Below are positions 24,501-36,770 of a stretch of DNA of 64,000 bases, piece by piece (position 1 is the first letter of the stretch; every line of letters starts with the position of its first letter). Below the pieces are notes generated by a model, which saw only the letters and a list, made by a program, of their open reading frames with translations, was not told the DNA's origin and made no database searches. The position numbers were made by a program, and so were the translations under genes. This DNA comes from Membranipora membranacea (taxonomy: Eukaryota > Bryozoa > Gymnolaemata > Cheilostomatida > Membraniporidae): contig OU612069.1 in NCBI GenBank assembly GCA_914767715.1, positions 25,603,387 through 25,667,386 on the forward strand. Direction: 5' to 3'.

Positions 24501-26149
24501 GCAGTTTCAATTCAAAGGTAGGCTGACATTTAAAGAAATGACATCATGAGTTACTAGTTCCTGCTTTATCCTGCGTTTTGGTTTGTTCCCATTCCGCTGA
24601 TGAGCCGTCGACGGAACTCTTTATTGTATCATACTCGATCTAGATCGTAAATACTGTGTTGTTAAGAACTCCGTTTTGATATGTGAGAGTGAATATAAGT
24701 GATGAATACTGAGATCCTAGGAGTGGTTCAAGTTACCGCTTACGTCCAAATCACACCACCACAAACGGAAACCTGTTTATAGCCTTAGATCCTATGCTTA
24801 CTATGAGACTCCTTATTGTGATGTCAGTTTTAGATGATAAACTTATAAACTATCCTTATCCAATATTTTCTTTATGATTCAAAACTATGTGTATTCGGGT
24901 AAGACTGCCATTCTCAGCGCTGCTACGACTTTGAGGACGGTAGTTGACTTTTTGAGTTTTACAGCTCTGCCAAGTGTTTGTCTGTGTGCGAGAAAATTAG
25001 ATGTTGCTAGGGTGTTTGATAATTTGATGCCACAAGATATATTGAGACATATTTTAATATTATATATCGATGAAATGTATTTTAATCATACATCCAAGCC
25101 ACAATACTACCTAAAAGTAAAATCTTCACATGTCAGCATAGTGCTAAACCCCGATTTCAAATCTTATTCTTCTGAGTCATAAGTTAAGTCCATAATTATT
25201 ATATAAAAATGTATGTAAATGTTTGTCTGCAGGACATTCAAGGAGTGTTGATGATGAGGGAACTATCTGAAAATAAAATCTTTATAATATGTCAACATGG
25301 TGCATCAGCCTGATTATACATCTTTTTCATCTCTGTAGTAGTCTAAATGCAGAATCATTATTATGTAAAGTCGTATGTTATACGTTTGTCTGCAGGGCAA
25401 TTCACACTATGCTTAATGTTTACAGTACGCTGTGGTGTGTGAGCTGGTGCTGACTGAAACTGATGACCTTAAGTCAGCACTCACCAAGTTTGATAAGAAA
25501 ATATTGAAGAGCCAATCAGAAGCCTGGGAGCGACAGCGGGTCAGCGCTGAGAAGAAGGAGAGTGAAGAGAATCAAATAGACTTCAAGGTAAGTGTTTTCT
25601 GTGGTACCATATAATCTTATTATCTCAAAAAAGCCTGGGAAGTCCTATTGAAACACAAATGAGCAAACTTACCTTCACACCCAACTGTAGCCTTGTGAGA
25701 AAAGTATCATGTTGAATTCTGATCCTTCAAACCTAAAATGTGTGAGGATTAGGAGTTATCCTCTTAATGTCAATGAAGGGACAACTTCTGAGGACACTTC
25801 CTCAGCTGGATTTATTTGACTCTTTGCTGTTTTGTTTTTGAAGGGCGGTTTTGGCTCCGGCTAAAATGAAGCCGTAAACTGTACAAATTCCAACATAGTA
25901 GTCAATTGTACCTGAGAGTTTCTCCATGTAATTGAATATGAACAGTCCAAATCCCAGAGAGCTAAGTGTTAATTTTGTTCATATAACTTACCTTGTTCAG
26001 ATTCATTTTTGTATATCTACTTTCAGGTGGTGTCTAACACCATCGAAGAAAACAGAGTACAGATCGCTGAAAGTCTTCTGTGGATAGAAGAATTATATAA
26101 ACATTCTGATAGAGCGAGAGAGAAAGTACAAACGGCTCTGCTCTGGTAA
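18540..26149 (+). CDS. N-myristoylatable Ras-like small GTPase with C-terminal helical extension
   Basis: Eleven exons give 471 codons in one phase: 18540-18579, 18946-18987, 19276-19368, 20151-20276, 21025-21173, 21730-21917, 22364-22559, 22843-23037, 23477-23578, 25426-25587 and 26027-26149. It starts MGASCSS: Gly2 and Ser6 fit N-myristoylation and Cys5 could be palmitoylated, suggesting membrane anchoring at the N-terminus. GTPase motifs are GDSHTGKT (28-35), switch I LPT (Thr53), DTPG (79-82), NKYD (146-149) and SAK (217-219). Lys83 stands where Ras has the catalytic Gln. An acidic insert of about 40 residues separates NKYD from SAK. A basic RKKGKKKHRK patch (250-259) and about 190 mostly helical residues follow. 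No C-terminal prenylation Cys is present. The family is Ras-superfamily; the exact subfamily was not recognised. Confidence 0.85.
20312..20400. mobile_element. Short MITE in a GTPase intron
   Basis: Inverted ends TAAGTGCTCAGACAGCTGCA and TGCAGCCGTCTGAGCACT enclose about 35 bp. This is the uninterrupted relative of the split element at 9966-10310. Confidence 0.65.
21195..21310 (+). mobile_element. tRNA-derived SINE copy
   Basis: It begins GGAGGTGGCTTAGTTGGC, a tRNA A-box-like head. The tail (CTCCGACCTGCCTACAAAC, then GGCGCAGC) matches the SINE at 44174. The B box is degraded. It sits in a GTPase intron directly after the exon ending at 21173. Confidence 0.65.
21331..21384. repeat. 12-bp tandem repeat, 4.5 copies
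   Basis: Perfect GACTTGTGATAC units lie directly after the SINE tail, within the same intron. Confidence 0.95.
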
Positions 26150-26261
26150 TCAGTGAGCCAGACCAAAAGTTACTGATGGTTTGTCTTTGTACTCGAGAAG
26201 GATATTTTTTATTTTACTTTTTGGTTTCATTTTATTTATTTTTAGAGGCTATCAATAACAC

Positions 26262-26267
26262 AATAAA
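26262..26267 (+). promoter_or_regulatory. GTPase gene polyadenylation signal
   Basis: An AATAAA lies 113 bp past the TAA stop of the GTPase gene. Confidence 0.5.
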
Positions 26268-26899
26268 CAGAGCCAATGCTGGACATGGCCTGCAGTAACA
26301 ATGATAGCTATAATAAGATTTTTTTAAACTCGTTATCTGTGACAAAAATCATGTTAAATTAACCCTTCCTGTCAGTAGATCAGTTCGGTGATCATTTCAG
26401 TATATTGGCCTATTAAATAACTTTCTCTGGTTTTTTCCGTTTTAAGACATTTTTAGAGATTGTTTTCAGAGCAAAAATCTCTGAATGAAGTAGTCAGCCC
26501 CTATTTTTAGCTGGCGATTAAATATTTGATATAATTTGTTACTGAATTCCGTCCAATAAACTCCTGTGTTATTACTTACAATCAAAATATATCTTATTTG
26601 TGTGAAAAGTAAAGATCCATTTCCGCCGACCTTCCATTATTAATAACACCAAATATGATATCTGATATGTTGATATTTTTATATCAATTTATTCCAAAAT
26701 TAGGTGATGACATATAACTCAGGGTAGATGACATGCAGCAGTCTATCAGGAATAGCTCAGAGGTATTGTTCTGTGATCATCACAACAGAATTGCGCAAAT
26801 ATGGGAGTATTATTAAAAATTCAATCCGATAATCTCAAATAGAACATTGTGAACATACTGCTATATATTTATATATGTACCCGAAAGTTTAGGATCCAT

Positions 26900-27020
26900 T
26901 GAAAAGCCAAATACCACAGCAGCTTCTCACCCTGCTGATTCTGTCTCTGACCATATACCACAGCAGCTTCTCACCGCCATATACCACAGCAGCTTCTCAC
27001 CCTGCTGATTCTGTCTTCTC
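26900..27020. repeat. Tandem repeat, three partial copies
   Basis: ATACCACAGCAGCTTCTCACC occurs three times, and two of the copies continue into CTGCTGATTCTGTCT. The unit is about 30-60 bp. Confidence 0.85.
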
Positions 27021-28124
27021 AACGTTTCATTGTTAAGGCAGTGTTTTAGTAGACAAACACAGTTTATAGTTTATAACTACAATATTGAAATCTTATCACA
27101 TAATAGGGCTCGATTAGTAGGGCTATCTATCAAACCCTAGCCTTGTCACGGGTGATGGGGGGGGGGGGGCGTAACTCTTGCCTGCAAAAGAGAATTTATA
27201 GTGAGTTGTCTGCCTATTGACATTAAGAAGAACTAAGAAAATCTCAAAAACCCTTAATGTACAACAGCATGGTTAATCTGCCGTCATCGTAAGCACCCAC
27301 TGCCCAAAGAACCCATCAATGGATATTGCTGCCATAAGCGACTGACAGGCAGCAATTGTAACACAAAGTAAGTATGGTAAACTATCAAGATCATTAGAAG
27401 TTAGGTAGATAGATAGATAACGAAAGATTGTGATACTGTTGAAACCCCATTAATATAACGTGATGATTCTATCCTACTTGCCTACCGCTTGATCTTCGTT
27501 TGTTACATTTTACAGCATTGTGGCAATGGCAATGATATTCTGTGATATGATGTGCCAAATGTTTTTATGTTCAATCCTCTGTTATATTCACTGTTGTTTT
27601 GACACAACTGGCGCTTTGCACAACTGGGATTTAGGCATTGGTATATAGTGTGCAGTGGTGTTGTGACCAATAGTGTGATTGTCCTGGCATTTTGGTAGTG
27701 ACATTATGCTCACTAGAATTTTACCCGATTTTGACCATGGCATTATGGCCGGGTACCTACTATTAAGGATCACAAGATATAACAGCGCTTAAACTAAACA
27801 GTATTTTTACAATTCTGATGATAACGAGATGCATTTTCTCATTTGAGTAACAGCCATGCTCATAAGCTAAACAACCTTGAATAGGTCTTAATAAAGGTTG
27901 ATGAAATCAATTCATAGGGACAAAAGTATATTAGGATAATGCTTGCAAAAAATAACAGCATTGATATTTCAAAGAAGTCTATGCAATCCAATAATGTGTC
28001 AAGAACAGAACAATCTGAAACAGAGCAGAGCTTTTCATAAGTTGTAGCTATGTTGTTTATCCATTGATCAATAATTTAACGTCTTACATCAAGCAAAGAC
28101 TATCCCACTCTATTATTGTAGTTG

Positions 28125-28285
28125 TAACAATAGTCAACGGACAGATCCCTAAAAAGTGGCTCCGTTAAGGCGTTTCGTGATATCGGAAGGAACAAAGCAC
28201 CACTATATATCAAATCGAAGCTAAGACTCTAGGGAATAAGAATATTTTGGTAGTAAAAGATTTAAATTGGGGGGCACACCTGAAT
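28125..28285 (+). repeat. Left arm of a 6-kb-spaced inverted repeat
   Basis: GTCAACGGACAG, then TTTCGTGATATCGGAAGGAA and ATCAAATCGAAG reappear reverse-complemented at 33980-34130. Upstream of it (27770-28125) lies a diverged relative of the sequence found at 38.65-38.96, 49.77 and 61.1 kb (AAGATATAACAGCGCT, CTTGCAAAAAAT, TATCCCACTC). Confidence 0.65.
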
Positions 28286-31200
28286 CGGAGGGTTAAAGAG
28301 AGGAAACTTCAAATTTGTCAAAAATATACCTATTTGCATTACACATCACAGAGAGTGTTCCTATTACACTAAATTTGATTTACACAGTTATTTTAGATTA
28401 AAACATAGTGAGTGACATAAAAATAGTTGAAAAAACTTTCTTGGATTTTTATGCTGCCGGATATTTCGAGGGCACCAAAAAATTAGTATGATTTGGTTAT
28501 ACTGTAGACGAGGACTTTTTTTCGTTTTTCAGATTCACCCAAAAAATGTACAGAGGCTAGATTCCCATGTTTGTTTCACTTCCTGAAAGTCTCAAAACTA
28601 AAACTTAAATATTTTTTAAGCTATGGTCATTTCAAATAATATGAAGAATTTATTCGGAGTTGTCCCGACAGCGAATTACAAATGCATTTTCACTTGCCGA
28701 TCTTTGAATAAAATTAATTTTCCAAATGTGGATTTAGAATAAATCACTTGCTGCCACCCTTCTTAACATGGTTGAGTATAATTTTGTCTCTGCTTAACTT
28801 TAAATATGTTATTATTAATTTCCTTCACTATGATCAATGAATGATGATTATTGGAACGATTTTTTGAAGATTAAGATTATTGTCTGATGTCACCTTGTTT
28901 CTAATTTAAAAAAATCGTGTATAAGAAAGTATAGTAACCTACTGTCATTATAAGAGCTTCAAAATGTAAAACAACATTTGTGATCAGACAAGGCAGTCCT
29001 ACATCCTACACCGCTGAGATATGACCAAATTATTCTTGTGTGGATGTTTATTGAATTGTCTTGAAAGTTAAAATGCACAAGGATCCCCCAGGCCAGCAGT
29101 TTAGTAACAACTGAGCTACATTAAGAAATGCTACAAATATTACACAAGCAAGCAAACCGTCTCCAGGTTTGCTGACACAACAATCTCTTACATAGGGTGT
29201 GAAACGAATGAACTGCAAGAGATGCGTCTTTGGTTGTCAGTCTTAACTTTTTGAGAGGCCAAGTGTATATTCTTCATTGTCAACAAAATGAAAGTGAGTC
29301 GACAAATTTTTCAAGCGTCTTTTAGTATGACTGAGGTTCAACAGAGAAACCAGATAGACGTGCGATCGTCATTTACAAGCACAGTCTGATCAGGATCATC
29401 TAGCTATTGAGGCACAATACAACAACAGCTGTCAGTAATACATAATGAAAAGAGTCTCACACCAGACTGCCTAGATCAGATAGTATTTTATAAGTCAAGT
29501 AACCTATTCCTAAACCAGTTTTTATATGGCAGTAAGATCTCACTAGAGCCAGGCGTTAAAAAAGCAAGCGATTTATAATCAGGTTTCTCCAGCGAACCAA
29601 CAACACCCCTATCCTGTAGGTGAACATATTCTAATACATTCTAATACATCAACGAATTAAAAATTTTGAAATTAGAGTGTATTTGGGTGCAGCAGAGATA
29701 AGGCCAACATGCGCAATCAGCGTGTTAAGGTTTTTTGTTTTTTGAGGTACCAGTCCATACACCATACAAGATGTGGCAAAAATACGTGATGAAAAAAGTC
29801 AGCACCTCAAGACAGGAAGTAGCACCTGAGTGCCAAAGGTGGCCTGAGTCTTTTTGTATTTTAGGTTGTTGGACAGTTTGTTCCACAGGGCCGACATTTG
29901 ATAGGAGGCGCACGGGTGTCGGTTTGCTAATGAAGTTAGATTAAATGAGTTAAATGTGCTCGGTGAGCAGATTAAAGTTTCAATTTATAATGTTGGATTT
30001 CTTAAAAGGGTTTGGGATGAAGTTAATCTTTCTGATTTTTAAATAGTTATAATAACTTGTGCTGGCTGTATCTGCGTTGCCTGACATCTCAATAAGTTCC
30101 ATATAATCCAAAAAACCATCACAGTTTCACACATTCCAAAGGCTGATAAAAAATCATGATACAGTTTAGCATTAACACAGATGGTTTTTGGCAATTTTTG
30201 AAAACAGTATAATTGTTATTACGATTATATCCGATCATTCTGTTACAGATAAAAGAGGCAGTGTAAATTCGAATTTAAGATAAATGGAGATAAAGTCGGA
30301 CCCAGAACTTTTAAATAACTGAGGAACCCAATCGTTTATAGTACCTGCCTCAGAACATATTCTTATTGATCACCTAAATCTTTCTGTAATATGCAAGGCA
30401 GGACCTGACGTGCTCAATTGAACATGGCTTAAACACATATGGGATAATTCTGAGAGCAGGACATGTCGATGGAGGGTATCAAAACTCTGAGTTTCATTCA
30501 CTCATGGCTGTCAAAACTTTGTGAGCTAGCAATGAAAGTACCTTATTGGTTGATATATATTCCCTTAACTGCAGTGCGCCATCATTGAATTCAAAAGTTG
30601 AGTCGCAAAGGGTGGGGGCTTGTCTGCTGATGCAGCTTTGAAATAGGTCCCGAACAAGCTAACCATGTCATAGCTGCACTCATTGGCGATGCCAAAAAAG
30701 ACGCTCTGCCCGCGTGAAAAGCTGCTCGATCTCCCAAGAACGGACGGTCTTGATGGAGCTCGTGTAAATTGCTAAAAGTATGGCAAGACAAGCTTTACTG
30801 GCAGAAGCAGCGAACAATCGCAAAGCAAAGAAGTCTTCAATCATCTAATAACATGGCAGACGAGATACTATGCAATGCTGTTGCTTCGGTGCTTGAGTTG
30901 CATTTTATGTGAACTGCTTGGGTGGGAGGGGATAGCAAGGAGGGATAAAACTTGTGCCAGGTGGTTTGTTACATTTCACACAAGTTTCTTCATCACACAT
31001 CGGCTGAACAAATTGGCTAATCATGAGTTGTCATTGAGACAAATACACAGGGGCGACTGCAAGTCAAAGTCATGCTAAGAACTGCTCAATGGTGGCGTGG
31101 CATCATTGGAGACGGACAATTAAACAACTCAGCAGCTACCCAGTTTGTGCTAAAGCTGTAGTGCTTCGAGAGTAAATTTAGCGTTCTGACCAATTATTGC

Positions 31201-31889
31201 TGAATTTTGGGGTCAAGATATAGGTGATAATCTAAATAAAATTCCTTGATGTAAGCTTTCTTTGGCAACCTCACAGAAATCTTATAATAATCAAATTAAT
31301 GTACCAGGTTTCTATAAATGAAAAAAACCAAATTCAAGATCCAACGTAAATTTTCATCCTGTAGGGAGCTGCTCTGTACGAAACGGTGGTGCAAGTCTCA
31401 TGCACCTAAAAAATTATAATACCCTGTCATATTGTCTGTTAGAAACCGACTATTCTCAGGGAAGGATGAACACAGAGGTTACTTTCATCCTCTGTCTGTC
31501 TCTCTGACTATTAGGCAAGCGATTGGGAGATTGCCCAGCCAGAATAAAAAAATTGAACCATCTGTAATCAACGATCATCGGCGGGAGTTTACAGGAGCTG
31601 CCTACAAGGTTGTATACACCGCACTACCCCTAGCTCTTAAAGATCTAGAGGAATTGACAGCGACCAACTACCGGTCATCACAATGCAGAGTGTAAGCCTG
31701 CAGCTGCCATATATGAAGGGGAACTTTTGCCGCAATCTTGTCGCTGTGGGTGCGACGTCTGCTTCGACTTTCGAGCTTAAAACAAGGCTGTATATTCAGA
31801 TTGGGGTGACTATGACTGCTGTACCTCTTCTGAGATATGGCAGATTGCTCATTTTCCGTCTGTGTAATATTTGGTTGAAGTAAAACCTT

Positions 31890-32085
31890 GTTAAACAACT
31901 AGGTGGCTCAATTTTATTCATGCATCAAATTATTCTCTGATTCTTCAGCTTCGTAATGATGTGCTTCTTTAGAAAATTGGTCCACTCTTAGTGCATTTTA
32001 TATCTATCCCAGTAGAGGCCTTCCCGAAAACGCTCACATCAAGCCAGACTAACGTTTTGTGACGTCAGAGAGCTGTTTGAGTGAT
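31890..32085 (+). repeat. Left arm of a 1.6-kb-spaced inverted repeat
   Basis: CACCTAGT-type ends and about 130 bp up to GTAGAGGCCTTCC are close to 87 percent identical by eye to the reverse complement of 33590-33795. The similarity continues more loosely through GACGTCA and AGAGCTGTT. Confidence 0.75.
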
Positions 32086-33589
32086 CAGCCTATTGTAAAA
32101 TCAAAACAAACAGAGCTATCTTGTATTCAATACAGCAGAAAATCCATGGTGCTGATTTTCATCTTCCACTATGAGACTTTGCATCCACATCTCAATTGCA
32201 ACCTCATGGAAGGGCACTGGCATCCCCATCCCCAAATTTGAGATATGATGGTCTAAAAAGTCAGCTTATTTGTGTGATTTCCGCAAATGTAGGTCAACAC
32301 AGAGCACTGAACTAAGGCTATATTGTGTAGTAAGGTATTCTATGAAAGGCCCCCATTGGGTACAATACTCCACTGAAATCCACTGGCTATGTAAACAAAC
32401 TTGGAATTTTATACTACAACAAGCACAGCGGTGTGTGTGTTCGATTGAGAATAAATGACACATGTTATAAACTGAGGTAAGACGCAGGTCAGATAATAAA
32501 ATAATCGAGCGATAGCTGAGTCATCGGCTGCACAAAGTTGGTGAAAATAGGGCGACGACGGAAAGGAGATCAAGAATTTTTAGACCTTAGCATTCCAATT
32601 TGTTTTAGCTTTAGACTTTAGATAAAGCTTTAGACATTAACTGTGTTACTGTTCTCACATTCTTGAAACTGACAAGCTTATCAGTATGCCTGCGTGCCGT
32701 TATGTATAATAATGTGAACTTTACTAAAAACTTTCGGTGAGGACTTGCTGTTTGCCATCCATTGTATATTCATATTTGGAGATTTTTAATTGATCCAACT
32801 TTTTCAGCAGACAAATATTCTATGTGATGATAAAGTTCTAAATAATGTTCTAGGTAGATGGCGTGCCGAGGTAAATCCAAAAAATACTGTGCTGCGGCTA
32901 ACTGTGACAAAGATTCTTTTTTTTTGTTTAAATAGCCAGAAAATCAACCACATTTTTATTTACACAAATTTTTGCTGATTATGTAAATCAAAATCCATTT
33001 GTCATCAATTATTGTAATGTCCATTGAAATATTATTATCTTTCTGCTTGAGAAAAAAGCCTACTTCTACATGCATGTCTTCCACGGTCAGTTCTTGGGAA
33101 GAAACCTATTCCTTCACCATCAGTTGCCTGCCCTATTCCTCCAGAATGGCCCCAGAAGCTTCATTCTCTGAATAAACAGATCTGTCACTTAGATAACATC
33201 AGTTATCTGACGACATTATTGCCATTGAAATATTTTGCACAAAACTAAGGATCGTGAATTTAATAATGTGTGTTGAATAATGTTAGACAAATTGACCGTA
33301 GTTAATAAACTCTGGCTTTGTGAATTGGGGTTTGTATCATTCCTGTAATGGATGTTTATACGATGAGCATATTTTGCAATCATCGATGAGGTAATTTATT
33401 ATGAGCCACAATAATGTTTGTTTTGACAGCAATGTGATAATTTATGTGGGGAGAGCCTTGTCAAAGATTATAGAACATTGGCCATGTAGACAAAACCGCA
33501 TCAACTAGGATACTGTGTGTAGTCAACAAAGATGTTGATGCGTGACCTATTTAGCTAAAGTTGTTGAATAATTTCTATCAACACAGCGC

Positions 33590-33795
33590 ACTAACAGCTC
33601 TGTGACGTCAAATATCACACCCTTTTCAGCGTTAATTTTATGCGAGCGTTTTTAGGAAGGCCTCTACTGCGATAGATATATAATGCACTTAGAGTGGATC
33701 AATTTTTTAAGAAGCATATCATTACGGAGGTAAAGAATCAGAGAATAATTTGATGCATAAGTAATGTTGAGCCACCTAGTGGTTTAAACTACAAA
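33590..33795 (-). repeat. Right arm of the 31.9/33.7 kb inverted repeat
   Basis: This is the reverse-complement partner of 31890-32085, sharing GGAAGGCCTCTACTG, GTAATGATATGCTTCTT (reverse sense) and TTGAGCCACCTAGT. The 1.5 kb between the arms shows no gene. Confidence 0.75.
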
Positions 33796-33979
33796 AAAGT
33801 GAAAAAAATCCGAAACGGGGAGACAACTAACACTTTGCAAAAATTAAATTTGTTTAAGGGTTTTGTTTGTGATTTTTTTAGAAATACATAATTTATTTTT
33901 TAAACATGGATAAATATCATCTAAATGCATATTTTTGAGGCATCGGAAGTATTTTGTTTTGTTTTGCTTAAAAAAATGG

Positions 33980-34150
33980 CCGCCCCCCAAATTTTTTTCT
34001 TTACAACCTTGTTATTCTTACTCAGGAGAAAATTCCCTTCGATTTGATGTATGGTGTTGCTTTGTTCCTTCCGATATCACGAACCGTCAAAAAAAAGATG
34101 ATCTGTCCGTTGACTACAAGACAATAATACTTGAATTTTCTCATGTGATT
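33980..34150 (-). repeat. Right arm of the 28.1/34.1 kb inverted repeat
   Basis: CTTCGATTTGATGTATGGTG, TTCCTTCCGATATCACGAA and CTGTCCGTTGAC are the reverse complement of the left arm at 28125-28285. Outside the arms the similarity fades. Confidence 0.65.
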
Positions 34151-34510
34151 GGTTTTATAACAGAAGTAAATCACTGTGTAAGCTACTAGATAGATATATA
34201 AGCTATAGAGCCATGAACAGGTCGAATAAAAAGCTGTTAGAATTTAACCTCCATGTCTGGAGTAATATTTTAAGCCATGGCCAAAAATCTGTCCTGCGAA
34301 ACATTGTGTTGATTGAACTAGATTCACACCAATTTTTTACGTCCAAAGTTTGAGAAACTCAATTGTTAGCTATGTAAAGCCATCCTTAATCAACAGGGAA
34401 TATTCCTTTGAGGTTGAGACATTGTCAGGGTCAACTGCTGGAGCTCAGTTACTCATTGTGAGCATTATGAGAAAAGATATGGATGAGATATCAGTCTCAA
34501 CCGTGGGCTT

Positions 34511-34905
34511 CATAGCAACACAAAAACTCCCAGCTACAAACTTATATTTGTATATATAAACCATCAGAATGGAAATTTTTGTAAACAAAGGTACAAAATA
34601 GAAGATTAGTGGTAAGTGAAAATATGCAACTAATAGAAGACAGAATGAAGCATTTACAAAGCTAAACATGGTATAAAATTAGCAAATCAGCAAATCAGCA
34701 TTGGTGGGTACTGAATATAACATTCATATGGTAGTCTACTTTGCAAAGGTTAAAATGAGATATAAAAACATATTTTTTGAGGGAACAAGCTTTAAAACAT
34801 CAACTGGGCAGTAAAAATCAAAAGCTTATTTAGTAATGATGTAGTAAAGTCTGTGACCTAGAAAAACATGGATGTAAGAAGATTTGTATAATTAGTATTA
34901 TCAGC
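34511..34905 (+). repeat. Segment duplicated at 52.75 kb
   Basis: The stretch from ATAGCAACACAAAAACTCCC to about AGATTTGTATAATTAG matches 52746-53128 with few changes. In the second copy it continues straight into sequence that here lies at 37741, so about 2.8 kb differs between the copies. Confidence 0.85.
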
Positions 34906-35519
34906 ATGTAATTTTTGATTTGTTATGGTGAATATAACGTTTACTTCTGTTTTGTATAATAATAATATGATATTTATTGTGAATGAATTTTGTGTTTGAT
35001 TAATCGGACTGTAATTTGTAGTTGTTCACTCCTTGTCTCAAATCCCAAATAATAAAATGTCCTCCAAATTTTCTGTTTTAGAATCCGCGATATGTATGGT
35101 TCAAGTAGTGCAAATGCAATGGTAGCAGATCTGGACTTATAATTGCTGATAATTCGGTTATTAAAGAGAGACTTCAAAAACACAACTGAACTGTTGATCA
35201 ACAATACCTCAGCGGTAAGTAGAGCTACTATCGTACAATGTGCGCTAGCCTCAACTACTGAGCACTGGTTTAGATTTGAGTTTGGTGCAATTCTCGGTGG
35301 AATTGCTCAAGGATTTATTTTAAACAATAATAACAAAATATAAATATGGTTCTATTCGTCAGGCAATAAATCAATCAATAATTTTACAATAATATCTTAG
35401 CATTTATCATTTAGTCATAAAAATACATAAACATTCAAAATCTTTATAATAAGATCTTACCCTTGGTGCAGATGACCTCGAATTCAGTGTGATATTCAGT
35501 GTGATATCTCTGTGTATTG

Positions 35520-35855
35520 AAACTATGTTAGACTGGGTTCCTCGCTGTGAGTCGCGGTATATGTATCTCTTTATATCTAAGCTATGTTAGACTAAGTTCC
35601 TCGCTGTGAATCGCGGTATTTGTATCTAAGCTATGTTAGACTGATTTCCTCGCTGTGAATCGCGGTATTTGTATCTACGCTATGTTAGACTGATTTCCTC
35701 GCTGTGAATCGCGGTATTTGTATCTAGGCTATGTTAGACTAGGTTCCTCGCTGTGAATCGCGGTATATGTATCTCTTTATATCTAAGCTATGTTAGACTA
35801 AGTTCCTCGCTGTGAATCGCGGTATTTGTATCTCTGTATATCTTGCCAAAAGCTC
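35520..35855. repeat. 49/60-bp tandem array, six copies
   Basis: The unit contains CTATGTTAGACT, then TTCCTCGCTGTGAATCGCGG and TATTTGTATCTAAG. Two unit lengths occur, about 49 bp and about 60 bp; the longer one carries an extra TCTTTATATCT. The order is long, short, short, short, long, short. Confidence 0.9.
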
Positions 35856-35904
35856 TGTTGGCTGAATGTGTCTAAAGTTTTTAGACAATTTTCCTCTCTG
35901 TAGA

Positions 35905-36225
35905 TGTGCCTCCTTGGGCTGACTGAATCAGATAATTCTCTGATTAAATCTGTAATGCTGTACGTCGTTAACCCGCTCTCTGGCGCTGACTGAATTGTTG
36001 TCTTCTTAGTTGAAGAATAAGCCTCCTTGGGCTGAGTAAATCAGATAGTTATCTGATTAAATGTGTAATGCCGTATGTCGTGAACCCGCCTCCTGGCGCT
36101 GACTGAATTTGTTATCTTCTTGTTGAAGAATAGGCCTCCTTGGGCTGAGTGAATCAGATAGTTATCTGATTAGATGTGTAACGCTGTATGTCGTGAACCC
36201 GCCTCCTGGCGCTGACTGATTTTTA
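35905..36225. repeat. 110-bp tandem array, three copies
   Basis: Each copy has CCTCCTTGGGCTGA, a small palindrome (ATCAGATAGTTATCTGAT in copies two and three), GTAATGC, then CTGGCGCTGACTGA. Copies are about 85-95 percent alike by eye. It directly follows the 49/60-bp array. Confidence 0.9.
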
Positions 36226-36449
36226 CAAGTTTCCATCAGGCTTTTATAGTGCTGGTTTGCTGTCCTGTTATTGTGCAACGTTTGCATTTACAGGCGTAAA
36301 GGTGTTTACCTTGTTGTTGGTTTTAGCCTCAATTTCGTCATTACTCTCTTTTGATTTGCGTGTTTTGTCAGTTTTAATTATCTAGCTGTAAAAACATGGT
36401 TAGTCTGTCCTTTGCTTGACCTTCCCTCATTTTTGTTTTGGTTATTTTT

Positions 36450-36770
36450 AGGTAATTTATGGTGTCAAGTGCACCTGTTTATCCATGGTGTAATCTGTTG
36501 GTTTTCCTGATTTTGCAATCTTTCCAGGGTTGTTTTGAAGATCTTTAGTGACTTCTATTGCTCGTTATTTTCAAAATAGCTTATGGTGTCAACTGCACTT
36601 GTTTTCTATGGTGCAATATATTGGTTTTCTAATTTCGCAATCTTTCAAGGGTTGATTCACGTGCCCAAAGATCTCGTGACTCTGTGGTTATTTTGAAGAT
36701 GTTTTGTGACTTCTGTTGTTTTCCCGTTGCTTGACTTTCCACGGGTTGTTGCACGTGCCCAGATTTCTCA
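36450..36770. repeat. Direct repeats of about 120 bp
   Basis: TTATGGTGTCAA, ATGGTGTAATCTGTTGGTTT and GCAATCTTTCCAGGG recur at about 36579-36655. GCACGTGCCCAGAT-like pieces occur near 36660 and 36750. This is a third array type next to the other two. Confidence 0.75.

Noticed and set aside
25232-25315. Extra GTPase exon starting DIQGVLMMRELSENK after a TCTGCAG acceptor
   Set aside because: The frame ends in a stop with no donor, and exons 23477-23578 and 25426-25587 already join in phase.
30591-31700. Several 60-90 codon ORFs on both strands
   Set aside because: No motif, no codon pattern and no splice partners; likely chance ORFs in old repeat sequence.
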